Assembly: GCA_018402565.1 (NCBI GenBank)
Contig: JAGYIQ010000001.1
Location: 620,001-684,000, forward strand
Length of the DNA: 64,000 bases
Source: Pirellulaceae bacterium
GTDB lineage: Bacteria; Planctomycetota; Planctomycetia; Pirellulales; Pirellulaceae
Direction of reading: 5' to 3'
In this document: one piece after another, positions 8,801 to 15,506 of the stretch
Position numbering within the stretch: the stretch's first letter is position 1
How the letters are laid out: the number at the start of each line of letters is the position of its first letter
The notes under the pieces: generated by a model
The model's input: only the letters and a program-made list of their open reading frames with translations
What the model was told of the DNA's origin: nothing
Database searches by the model: none
Program-made: the position numbers and the translations under genes

Positions 8801-9346
8801 GGCTGGATGATGCAGTTGTCCCACCACTGCGATCTCGCGCTCCAATCTGGCCAGGGACCGATCCACCTGCCACTTGGGAACATTGAGCAGTTTGACGGCC
8901 ACGGTTCGTTGCAACTTGGAGTGGCGAGCTCGGTAGACGTGCGCCATGCCGCCCTGCCCGATCCGCTCTAACAGTTCGTATTGGCCCACGGATTTGGGCA
9001 GCGGCACCTCCGCATCCGGACTGGCGACGGCAGACAACGGCCACTCGCGGATCTCTGCCAACACCTGTTGCAACTCCGCATCCGCCTCCAGATCATCCAC
9101 CGCAACAGGCGACGATGATGGGGTATTCCCAGTCGTCATCGCCTGCGTAGGAATTTGTCCCCGCAGGCGGAGGGCCTCGATCAGCCCGTCCGAAGCTCGA
9201 GCCGTTTCCAGCTCGCTCAGCCGTTGTTCGCATTTTTCACAGGTGGTCAAATGCTCCTCGAGCTCCCGCGTCTCGATTGCATCGGCCCAGCCCTCGGAAT
9301 AATGTTGCAAAGCCGCGTCGTTCGGGCAGGAGGCAGTTTTAATCAT
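5897..9346 (-). CDS. Membrane Ser/Thr protein kinase with N-terminal anti-sigma zinc finger and C-terminal EF-hand
   Basis: 1149 residues from ATG 9346; a TTG 15 nt earlier is less likely. Residues 7-39 hold a ZAS-type zinc finger (H32xxxC36xxC39, with C7 as possible fourth ligand), as in anti-sigma factors. A Hanks-type kinase domain follows at about 123-395, with GQGGMAHVY, VAVKLL, HRDIKPSN, LDFG and MAPEQ all intact. One transmembrane helix lies near 455-478, after which a PEGA-like segment is seen. The long extracytoplasmic part has no recognised fold until a canonical EF-hand loop at 1081-1092 (DLDKDGQVTKDE). It is divergent from an ECF sigma gene, so it probably binds and controls that sigma factor, possibly in response to Ca2+. 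Base composition becomes visibly more AT-rich downstream of about 7600, suggesting a fused origin. Confidence 0.9.
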   Translation of the reverse strand: MIKTASCPNDAALQHYSEGWADAIETRELEEHLTTCEKCEQRLSELETARASDGLIEALRLRGQIPTQAMTTGNTPSSSPVAVDDLEADAELQQVLAEIREWPLSAVASPDAEVPLPKSVGQYELLERIGQGGMAHVYRARHSKLQRTVAVKLLNVPKWQVDRSLARLEREIAVVGQLHHPAIVAATDAGQHDGTPYLVTEFIDGLNLSQLARAVPADAQLKTADACEAIRVAALGLAHAHSQGVTHRDIKPSNLMIDRQGNVKILDFGLVHLEGWQDENLELTTVGQLLGTLDYMAPEQADKATAVDHRSDVYALGATLFRLLCGRAPYAASLYQSPLEKLRLLALTEPPKVETLRPDVPRELAALVDQTLERDPARRPPSAAHVAEALVPFCAGAELGAWVQRAIANPPLPLPTAARGLATPLSSMIDSADQTKQVPATQPAGRGRSTWPWWIAAAAGAAAMWMGILFILDEQKGQLVIESESADVRVTLRRDGQASATLQLQPGLNQTRVFAGTYEIEIDGPADAFQMDRDTIVIKRGEVVLARVSRRAVAGSDMAAPASTVASPGNGLGVGVVLDPPRVDQATYKGLPFSHWATVFRNERDAELRFEAFTNLSRFHSSETYIQQSRELLVEAILESHRTTSPGMEKILDVQREVYRLNRAQMLRIADSIEQVEPAEQANMIASLQKLTRSYPLTDDLQSLHEGLLAYFEMISRIAAKSHDRWTPEGKIEIWNAIVLAVQSVEGWLKYRPTANSKLVGEARSLAKDCLAKCKFDLSELYPWIERNHIEERPFARELVIEALLSAIPNQPSLDLETAKLLTVIQRLAPHLTDIQRRYLRSRLEDWLKKLTIAELSHPIAETSRQFMQISVRSDGSFSYHAGDEEDAFNPSNRLRSLVRFGSEPERINTTNQLVALQNWVLRGSVTRTAAAEDEFQLLIGTPPMLGELLISTWVLLHEGKSDHHGPLIEKLVADTRSAFDTFSQFVLEHQRVFPSVNQAIIDSNGVRAFAPPARRRGSFRDLNALEIANVVDEVWAKLGLNPEQSIAAATFRGVKVTNPKWMGEYNKPSELDINIVESSDLDKDGQVTKDELFSYLSQCDPLQKIEGVSAVTARTMLLHHFLLLLLGRPVPDLKLDALPDNGSSDGPR

Positions 9347-9573
9347 GGCGTGGTTTCCCAAGAGCGAGACTTCCGAGACCCATTATGGTACGATGAGCTA
9401 AACGATTGGGGTGTGACACGGCTTTTTCGCGAAACTATTTTCCTGCGTGGCGGTTTGCCAGGGCGACTGGAAACGGCCTGATGATTCGACGTCGCGTTTG
9501 ACCTGATCAAGTCCACCGGACGAGGCATCGCGCGCTGAGCCTCGGACACCCAACCCCCATTTAGAGAGTTGCC

Positions 9574-10359
9574 ATGAACGGTGTAGTCGGCCGCGGGTCA
9601 TCCAGCGGCGGAGGTTCAAACGGCGCAGGTTCAAATGGCGGAGGCAGTGCGGCCAGTTCGATGAGCTTGCTGGATCGGGTCCGAGCCCAGGATCCGGGTG
9701 CTTGGCGTCAGTTGGTCGATCTGTACGGACCGCTGATCGGCTATTGGTGCCGTCGCTCGGGATTACAAGCGGCGGATGTAGCCGACGTGACCCAGGCGGT
9801 GTTTATGGCGGTCGCTCGGCAACTCCCCGACTTTCGCAAGCCCTATGCTAGGCAAGCCGGATCGAGTCACGGCGAAAAAACGACCACCACGACCACTGCT
9901 GTACCCGCCGATCTTCACGCCAGTTCCGCGGCTACGGGTCGCCGTTCGGGGTTGTTTCTGAATTGGCTGTCCGTCGTGACGCGGCGAAAATTGATCGATT
10001 GGCGACGAGCGGTTCGGCCGGATCAAGCTCAGGGCGGCAGCTCCGCCGTCCGACGACTACACGCACAAGTCGATCCGCTGGAATCAGCAACCGAGTCCTC
10101 TGAGGACCTGGCTGGGTTCGAGTCGCAGACGCATGGCGATGGCGAATTGTCCCGAGTGTGGAGCGGCGTTGTTTCTCGGGGCTTGGAACAGATTCGTGAC
10201 GAGTTCCAAGAGCGGACTTGGACGGCTTTTTGGCGGACGGTCGTCGATGGCCAAGCCACTTCCGTCGTGGCGGCGGAACTCGGCCTGACTCCAGCCTCGA
10301 TTCGTCAAGCCAAAAGCCGCATCCTGCGGCGTTTGCGTCAACAACTGGGCGACTTGTAG
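9574..10359 (+). CDS. ECF-type RNA polymerase sigma factor
   Basis: 261 residues; ATG with GAGAG about 6 nt upstream. Region 2 is clear (WRQLVDLYGPLIGYWC, then DVADVTQAVFMAVARQL, then LNWLSVVTRRKLIDWRR). It is interrupted by a Thr/Ser-rich insert at about residues 90-125. Region 4 is at 215-258 (ELGLTPASIRQAKSRILRRL). The N-terminal 30 residues are Gly/Ser-rich repeats. This layout matches planctomycete ECF factors encoded beside Ser/Thr kinases. It is divergent from the ZAS-kinase gene, with a 227-bp shared control region that should hold both promoters. The ZAS finger of the neighbour makes a direct protein-protein contact likely, though this is an inference. Confidence 0.9.
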   Translation: MNGVVGRGSSSGGGSNGAGSNGGGSAASSMSLLDRVRAQDPGAWRQLVDLYGPLIGYWCRRSGLQAADVADVTQAVFMAVARQLPDFRKPYARQAGSSHGEKTTTTTTAVPADLHASSAATGRRSGLFLNWLSVVTRRKLIDWRRAVRPDQAQGGSSAVRRLHAQVDPLESATESSEDLAGFESQTHGDGELSRVWSGVVSRGLEQIRDEFQERTWTAFWRTVVDGQATSVVAAELGLTPASIRQAKSRILRRLRQQLGDL

Positions 10360-10410
10360 CCTCGGACCGAAAAGCGGGGGACGAGGGGCGTTCCAATTTT
10401 CCTATTCACT

Positions 10411-12573
10411 TTAATTCCGCTCTACCAATTCACCCCACGGACTCACACTGCGGCCCAACACGCCTCGGGGGCTGTGGTCAATCCAATAGGGGCCGATAGT
10501 TTGATCCAGGTGAAACAGGAGAACGGTGTCCGCGTCCGGTTCAAACCGCTCACGAGGTTGGAAATCCGTGGAGTAACGCGCCCCGAGCGACAGTCGTACC
10601 TCATCGACCATTCCCACGAACGGCCGAGTCGCCTGTCCCTTTCCGTCCGGGTCGGCAGCAATCATCAATGGAAGCTGATTCTCCGTCCTCACGCCACTGC
10701 CCATGTTCGCCGCCACCTGTTCGCCATCAACATACAACACGACCTGCTGCCCGTCGTACACGCCGGCGACATGGACCCATTGATTCAGTGGCAGCTCATT
10801 GCTGGCCCGAGCGATCACGTATTTGCCGTCCAAGTGAACATCGAACGACGGACGGCCCTGATGGGCAAACAAGGCATACTCCGACGATTGCGTCTTGGCG
10901 ACGATTCCTTGGCTACCTTCGTTTGACGTCGATTTAACCCAGGCCTCGAGGGTAAATGGCCCTTGTGGAAGCTGGTAGGAACGATGGTCAATTCGAATTC
11001 CACTGACCTCCGCAGCGCTGGTACCGCCGGACGCAAAAGCACGATTCGTTGCTCCAGAAAAGAAATCCGCAGGAACGTCGCCCAACCGCATGCCGGCCGG
11101 CAAGTCCTTGCCCGGCACGCGCAATCTAGCACCATCCTTCAACAGATCGGCCTCCATACTCAGCAACGGAACTTTAAGATCTGCCAAAGGATCCATGCCG
11201 GTGTCGGCGGCCGCCGATGGGATCTCACGCAAGAACCGAAATGACATCGTTCGACTTGCACCCGCCTCCACGATCTCGTGTTGGTGATCGGGCAACACCT
11301 GCCAGCCAGCAAAGAGGTTGGCCGTCAGAGAAACATCGATCGAGTGTGGCAAGGGATTATCGATCGCCAACTCCAAGACACCAGTGACCTTGCCGTCTGG
11401 TGTCAGTTCCAATTCTCGCACCGTTCGTGGTACGAGGTTGCGGAGCGTCTCAAGATCCCGCAGGTACTCTTGCGTGAACGTTTTTGGATCGACGACACTG
11501 CCCACCGGGATCGTCGCGACCTGGAAGCGATCCTCATGGACGGTTACCACGTTAAAATGATGGAGATAACCAGCGTCCGGAAAATCGGCAGACAGATTTC
11601 CCCCGGTCGTCGCCAGAGCATAGTATTCTATACCGTCCCGATTGCCATCAAATCGCATGCGATGAATATGGCCCGCAAATACAGCCGAGACATTGCCGGC
11701 GGCAACCAAGATCTCATGCACTTGATCCCAATTCGATCCCTCGTAGTTGCCACCGATCCACCTCGGATGATGCAAAAAGACGAACACATGCTTCTGATGT
11801 TTCAACCGCTCAAGCGCCTGCCGCACAAAATCCAACTGACGCTGACTCATCATCTGCAATTGTGGATCATTAAAGCCCTTCTCGTTGGTCTCAGGGTTGC
11901 CTTCATCGGAAAACAACACGAGAAAACCGGCATTCTTATGCATAAAACTGTACCACAGCGGCCCAAAGTGCTGTTCGTAGTTCCTTTCATGCTGCCCCAG
12001 CGGCTTATTGGGATCTTGCCGTTGCCAATAAACATCATGATTTCCTGCAACTGGAAACCAGTCCATCTGAAGCCGATTCATGACCGCCTGAAATTCGTCC
12101 TTTTGCATCAACCATTGAGGTGTCTGGTTGTAGCCTTGAACCAAATCTCCCACGGTCATAACCAAGTCAGGATCCATCAAATTGGTATCGACAACGGCTT
12201 GCTCCAATACCTTGAGACCTTCCGGTACACCCCCAGTCCGATCACCGTAGATCGCAAACTGAAAAACGGCAGACTCCTTCGGCAGAGGCAACTGTTTGGC
12301 CTCGTCGCGTGTCGTAAAAAAACGATCCACTTTCAACGCAGTTTGCTCCGTACCGCCGACCCGAGTCTCAACTGAGTTGTCAGCTCCGGGCAGAGTCTGA
12401 GCGGCGACGATCGCTAAATGATTCATCGATCCGCCCCAGCCCAACGCAGCTGCGATCAGACAGCCAAGTGTCAGGCCTACACCTCGCGGAACGAAACACC
12501 GATCAGCGACAACCGTCGGCCGCTCCGTCACCAAAAAAGGGCCCGAGATTAGATACATCATTGCATGGCACAT
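10411..12573 (-). CDS. Exported metallophosphoesterase with C-terminal LamG domain
   Basis: 720 residues. A signal or anchor segment lies at about 31-47. The calcineurin-like phosphoesterase core runs from about 104 to 360, with metal-ligand motifs YGDRTGG (D111), VGDLV (142-145), GNHD (177-180), HHPRWIGG and GHIH. The C-terminal 170 residues form a LamG/concanavalin-like sandwich (FTLEAWVKS, WVHVAGVYDGQQVVLYVDG, MVDEVRL). The family hydrolyses phosphomonoesters or diesters; a periplasmic or surface site is likely from the leader. LamG may tether it to polysaccharide. The gene is convergent with the sigma gene at 9574-10359. Its middle part is more AT-rich than its neighbours. The start is uncertain: a second ATG lies 12 nt inside. 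Confidence 0.88.
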   Translation of the reverse strand: MCHAMMYLISGPFLVTERPTVVADRCFVPRGVGLTLGCLIAAALGWGGSMNHLAIVAAQTLPGADNSVETRVGGTEQTALKVDRFFTTRDEAKQLPLPKESAVFQFAIYGDRTGGVPEGLKVLEQAVVDTNLMDPDLVMTVGDLVQGYNQTPQWLMQKDEFQAVMNRLQMDWFPVAGNHDVYWQRQDPNKPLGQHERNYEQHFGPLWYSFMHKNAGFLVLFSDEGNPETNEKGFNDPQLQMMSQRQLDFVRQALERLKHQKHVFVFLHHPRWIGGNYEGSNWDQVHEILVAAGNVSAVFAGHIHRMRFDGNRDGIEYYALATTGGNLSADFPDAGYLHHFNVVTVHEDRFQVATIPVGSVVDPKTFTQEYLRDLETLRNLVPRTVRELELTPDGKVTGVLELAIDNPLPHSIDVSLTANLFAGWQVLPDHQHEIVEAGASRTMSFRFLREIPSAAADTGMDPLADLKVPLLSMEADLLKDGARLRVPGKDLPAGMRLGDVPADFFSGATNRAFASGGTSAAEVSGIRIDHRSYQLPQGPFTLEAWVKSTSNEGSQGIVAKTQSSEYALFAHQGRPSFDVHLDGKYVIARASNELPLNQWVHVAGVYDGQQVVLYVDGEQVAANMGSGVRTENQLPLMIAADPDGKGQATRPFVGMVDEVRLSLGARYSTDFQPRERFEPDADTVLLFHLDQTIGPYWIDHSPRGVLGRSVSPWGELVERN

Positions 12574-12753
12574 CAGACTGCTTCCCGATCAAGCTACTGG
12601 CTCTCGCTTCGCCCCGAAGCCCTAGTTCTAACGTCTGACACGATGCAATTAAACCGCTTAGCGAGTTAAGACTTGCACACACGTGAGACGGCAGCAGGAG
12701 CCCCGTAAAAGTTTGTGTCGGCCCTTCCAACGGCCAACGTTGGCCAAATCAAC

Positions 12754-12898
12754 CTAGTGCTTTGTCACAATTTAATTTTGGGATCGGTGTGGCAAAGGGG
12801 TCAGGCGTCAATTGCCGGAACGGCCCTGCGGGTGCTGCGCACAATTGACGCCTGACCCCTTTGCCACACCCCAAGTTTTGGTTGTGACAAAGCACTAG
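12754..12898. repeat. 145-bp palindromic MITE-like element bounded by CTAG
   Basis: The two ends (ctagtgctttgtcac and its complement) pair over about 58 bp. The arms include a ggcaaaggggtcaggcg block; the centre is a GC-rich loop of about 28 nt. Both ends are CTAG, which could be a target duplication or part of the arms. No coding capacity is seen. A single left arm with the same order of motifs occurs at 34710-34762. Such long hairpins are typical of non-autonomous mobile elements, but no matching transposase gene lies in the window. Confidence 0.75.
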
Positions 12899-12990
12899 CC
12901 ACCAGAAGGCACAACAAAGCGCGGTCCCGCCGCTTCTGGTTCCGCCTACAGGCGGCCCTAAAGCCACCGCCCATTAGCTAGCCGTCCCTC

Positions 12991-13153
12991 CGCCCCCCGC
13001 CGGGTCAGGGCTGGTTGATTTTTCCGTAGCGGAATGCGTCAAGCATTTCGATTGAAGGGAAAATGCCGTGTTTTTGCACGATTTCCTTGAATCGGACGGC
13101 AATTTCGCGTGTAAGTCTGGAAAAATCAACCAGCCCTTCACCGGCGGGGGGCG
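12991..13153. repeat. 163-bp element with ~35-bp terminal inverted repeats
   Basis: The ends (cgccccccgccgg then gggctggttgatttttcc) are inverted copies with about 3 mismatches over 35 bp. The inner 18 bp (13008-13025 and 13119-13136) match perfectly. The outer part belongs to the ccggcgggggg family of the 72-75-bp units. The core, read on the minus strand, aligns without gaps to the repeats at 1131 and 1330 and keeps a similar frame (QKHGIFPSIEMLDAFRY). It may be a mobile or transcribed structural element. No RBS or start codon supports translation. Confidence 0.7.
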
Positions 13154-13315
13154 AGGACAACTCGCGCGTTGGCTGGTCCGTTCTCGCTGCCAAACTTTCG
13201 CTCCCACCGGTAAACCGGCGGGGGGCAGAGGGGCCGTGCACGTGGGCTGAGGCGTTTCTCGCTACCAAACTTTCGCTCCCACCGGTAAACCGGCGGGGGG
13301 CGGAGCGGGACTGCG
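13154..13315. repeat. Two further units of the 72-75-bp family
   Basis: Units start at 13201 and 13276 (ctcccaccgg, 75 bp apart) and match the array at 5480-5820, including the tttctcgct and accaaac tail and the ccaccggtaaaccggcgg hairpin. They sit between the 35-bp-TIR element and the 67-bp array, so three repeat families abut here. Confidence 0.8.
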
Positions 13316-13905
13316 AGCGGAGCCAACTCGCGACAAAACCGGACCAAGTAACCAGGTTAGGCCGCCTGAAGGCGGGACTACGGGCGGGGCCAACTCGCGA
13401 TGAGACGGGACCAAGTAACCAGGTTAGGCCGCCTGAAGGCGGGACTGCGAGCGGAGCCAACTCGCGACAAAACCGGACCAAGTAACCAGGTTAGGCCGCC
13501 TGAAGGCGGGACTACGAGCGGAGCCAACTCGCGATGAGACGGGACCAAGTATCCAGGTTAGGCCGCCTGAAGGCGGGACTACGAGCGGGGCCAACTCGCG
13601 ATAAAACCGGACCAAATAACCAGGTTAGGCCGGCTGAAGGCGGGACTACGGGCGGGGCCAACTCGCGATGAGACGGGACCAAGTAACCAGGTTAGGCCGC
13701 CTGAAGGCGGGACTGCGAGCGGAGCCAACTCGCGACAAAACCGGACCAAGTAACCAGGTTAGGCCGCCTGAAGGCGGGACTACGGGCGGGGCCAACTCGC
13801 GATGAGACGGGACCAAATAACCAGGTCAGGCCGCCTGAAGGCGGGACTACGAGCGGAGCCAACTCGCGACAAAACCGGACCAAGTAACCAGGTTAGGCCG
13901 GCGGA
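13316..13905. repeat. Nine-copy 67-bp tandem array with alternating A/B variants
   Basis: The motif ccaactcgcg starts at 13323, 13390, 13457, 13524, 13591, 13658, 13725, 13792 and 13859, an exact 67-bp period. Odd copies carry gacaaaaccggacc (one gataaaaccggacc) and even copies gatgagacgggacc, so the true repeat is a 134-bp dimer. Each unit has a perfect ccgcc-tgaa-ggcgg hairpin. Sixty-seven is not a multiple of three, yet open frames persist because stops are rare in the unit. It is not a CRISPR array, since the whole unit is repeated with no unique spacers. Confidence 0.9.
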
Positions 13906-13919
13906 CGGCAGTTAGGCCG

Positions 13920-13993
13920 CTGGGGACAGGTCGCTAGGGACACACAGGCTGGCTGGCTGGGGACAGGCCGCTGGGGACACACAGGCTGGCTGG
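13920..13993. repeat. 37-bp tandem duplication upstream of csrA
   Basis: Two copies of a 37-bp unit (ctggggacagg, then acacacaggctggctgg) start at 13920 and 13957 and differ at two positions. They end 134 bp before the csrA start codon, so they lie in or near its promoter region. No function is evident. Confidence 0.7.
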
Positions 13994-14126
13994 AGGATTT
14001 TTTCCGAGGTGTGACCTGATGTGTCACAAGGGTCGGGAACAATGCTCACGTGCCGGCAACGAATGCCGGAAAGCGTCCCTGAATGTTCTGCACTGAATGT
14101 TCGTAGCCTGGAGAAGGAAAACTGCC

Positions 14127-15257
14127 ATGTTGGTCATTTCGCGTAAGCCTAACGAGTCCATCGTGATTGGTGATCGAATCGTCATCGAGGTCTTGGAGAT
14201 CGGTCCCAGCAAAATCCGACTCGGGATTGCCGCCCCAGACAACGTCCGGATTGTCCGCGGGGAACTGCTACCCAAGCCGCCCCTGGCTGAGCATCTGGAT
14301 CGCGTCCGACAGAACCAGGGCTCGGGCCAGGATTCGATCGAAATCGAATTGCCGTTGGGGGCCGGAGCAGTGGCCGGTGAAGCTGCCCAAATCAGCGAAT
14401 TCAACAGCCAGCGGCACCACTCGCGAGCGACATTAGCTGGAATGCAAAGCTCCCAAGCCGTTGTTCTGAGCGGGATAGGGGCAAGCGGGATGGACTCGAC
14501 GGGGACGGGCTCGACGGGAACAGGCTCGACGGGAACGGGGGTGGCGGCCGCGGAGATCGAGGGGGAGGCGACGTCGAGCCAACCCGGCGGGCGAGTGGAT
14601 GCGGAAGCGATTGGACCAGACGGCTATCGAGCCGGGCACAGCGCGGGTTACACCAGCTCGCGCCCGCCGCGATACAACGCCTCGCGCCCGCAGGTTTATG
14701 ACGCTGGACGGCAGCAGGTTTATGACGCTGGACGTCAGCCGGGGTACGGCACAAGCGGACGTGAGCGAGCGATTTCCTGCCAGGCCGCTCGGCAAGCTTG
14801 GCAGGCCTCCAGTCGCTCGTCGCGTTCGAATGCACCGCGTCGTGACGGCAGCTCCAGCCACCCACGGGCCAATACTCGAGTGGCCAATACTCGAGTGGCC
14901 AATACTCGAGTGGGAAATGCTCGAGTGGGCTCGGGCGATCGGTCTCCGACGGGATCGGCCTCGGGTTACCAAAGATCGCAGGGCCACCGGCAACCGCAGG
15001 GCCACCGGGAACCGCAGGGCCACCGGCAAGCAACGGGACAACGGCAACCAACATGGGCCGAAATTGCCTGGAAACACCTAGAAACGATGACACGAGAAAA
15101 CCACGACGAGTTGAACGAAGAAGCGATCGCCTACCAGATCGTCTGGCAATCGTGGGGCTCCACCGCCGCACCGCTCGGGGGTTCCGATCACGACACCGAC
15201 ATCGATCCAGACCACGAAATCATCACTCGCGTGCCTTGGCAATCGATCGTTAGCTAA
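14127..15257 (+). CDS. csrA: CsrA-type RNA-binding regulator with a ~310-residue repetitive C-terminal extension
   Basis: 376 residues from ATG 14127, with GGAG and AAGGA just upstream. Residues 1-62 are a clear CsrA domain (MLVISRKPNESIVIGD, IRLGIAAPDNVRIVRGELL) and keep the Arg that corresponds to RNA-contacting R44. CsrA is normally 60-75 residues. Here a low-complexity tail follows, built from short tandem repeats: GTGST units (about 120-137), YDAGRQ units, four NTRV/NARV units and QGHRQP units. It ends in a non-repetitive acidic/aromatic segment (WAEIAWKHLETMTREN to the end) that looks folded. CsrA binds GGA-containing hairpins in mRNA leaders to control translation. The tail is basic in its middle part and could add RNA affinity, while the conserved-looking end may bind a partner. 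Both ideas are inferences. Confidence 0.88.
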   Translation: MLVISRKPNESIVIGDRIVIEVLEIGPSKIRLGIAAPDNVRIVRGELLPKPPLAEHLDRVRQNQGSGQDSIEIELPLGAGAVAGEAAQISEFNSQRHHSRATLAGMQSSQAVVLSGIGASGMDSTGTGSTGTGSTGTGVAAAEIEGEATSSQPGGRVDAEAIGPDGYRAGHSAGYTSSRPPRYNASRPQVYDAGRQQVYDAGRQPGYGTSGRERAISCQAARQAWQASSRSSRSNAPRRDGSSSHPRANTRVANTRVANTRVGNARVGSGDRSPTGSASGYQRSQGHRQPQGHREPQGHRQATGQRQPTWAEIAWKHLETMTRENHDELNEEAIAYQIVWQSWGSTAAPLGGSDHDTDIDPDHEIITRVPWQSIVS

Positions 15258-15373
15258 CGCACTGCGGCTAATGTCCAATGCGGGAAACGCCTCCGGCACT
15301 GGCGGAATCAACGTCCGTCGATTCCAAAGGTGCCGGAGCTTCCCCGCGGCTCTCGGGCTGCCGGTTCTTGACG

Positions 15374-15409
15374 GATCCCCCCGCCTTTCGCCATGATTTG
15401 GCGGGGATC
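15374..15409. terminator. GC-rich hairpin, possible csrA terminator
   Basis: The sequence gatcccc-ccgcc pairs with ggcggggatc across a 14-nt loop, about 120 bp after the csrA stop. The stem is strong, with a 2-nt bulge. No T-run follows, so a Rho-independent role is uncertain. Confidence 0.35.
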
Positions 15410-15470
15410 GTATTGAACATGCTCTAATCGACAGTGCACGGCCAGGCCTGGGAGAACGCTGCCTTGCTCT

Positions 15471-15506
15471 GGGGCGTGACGTTGGGGCGTGACGTTGGGG
15501 AGTGAC
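15471..15506 (+). repeat. 13-bp tandem repeat holding the truB start region
   Basis: Two units of ggggcgtgacgtt (15471 and 15484) are followed by ggggagtgac at 15497. The third unit contains the GTG start of truB and the G-rich stretch that must act as its RBS. Each unit has a GTG in a different frame, so copy-number changes could alter initiation. Confidence 0.6.

Noticed and set aside
13005..13883. Set of short frames with REL-PP-GGLT repeats
   Set aside because: They result from stop-free 67- and 75-bp repeats and have no start context.
13316..13905. CRISPR array
   Set aside because: The full 67-bp unit repeats without unique spacers, alternates in two variants, and no cas gene is near.
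14401..15171. Minus-strand frames of 214-256 codons opposite csrA
   Set aside because: They mirror the low-complexity tail (SPSSPSPSS, GHSSIGHSS) and have no RBS; the plus strand has the CsrA core.
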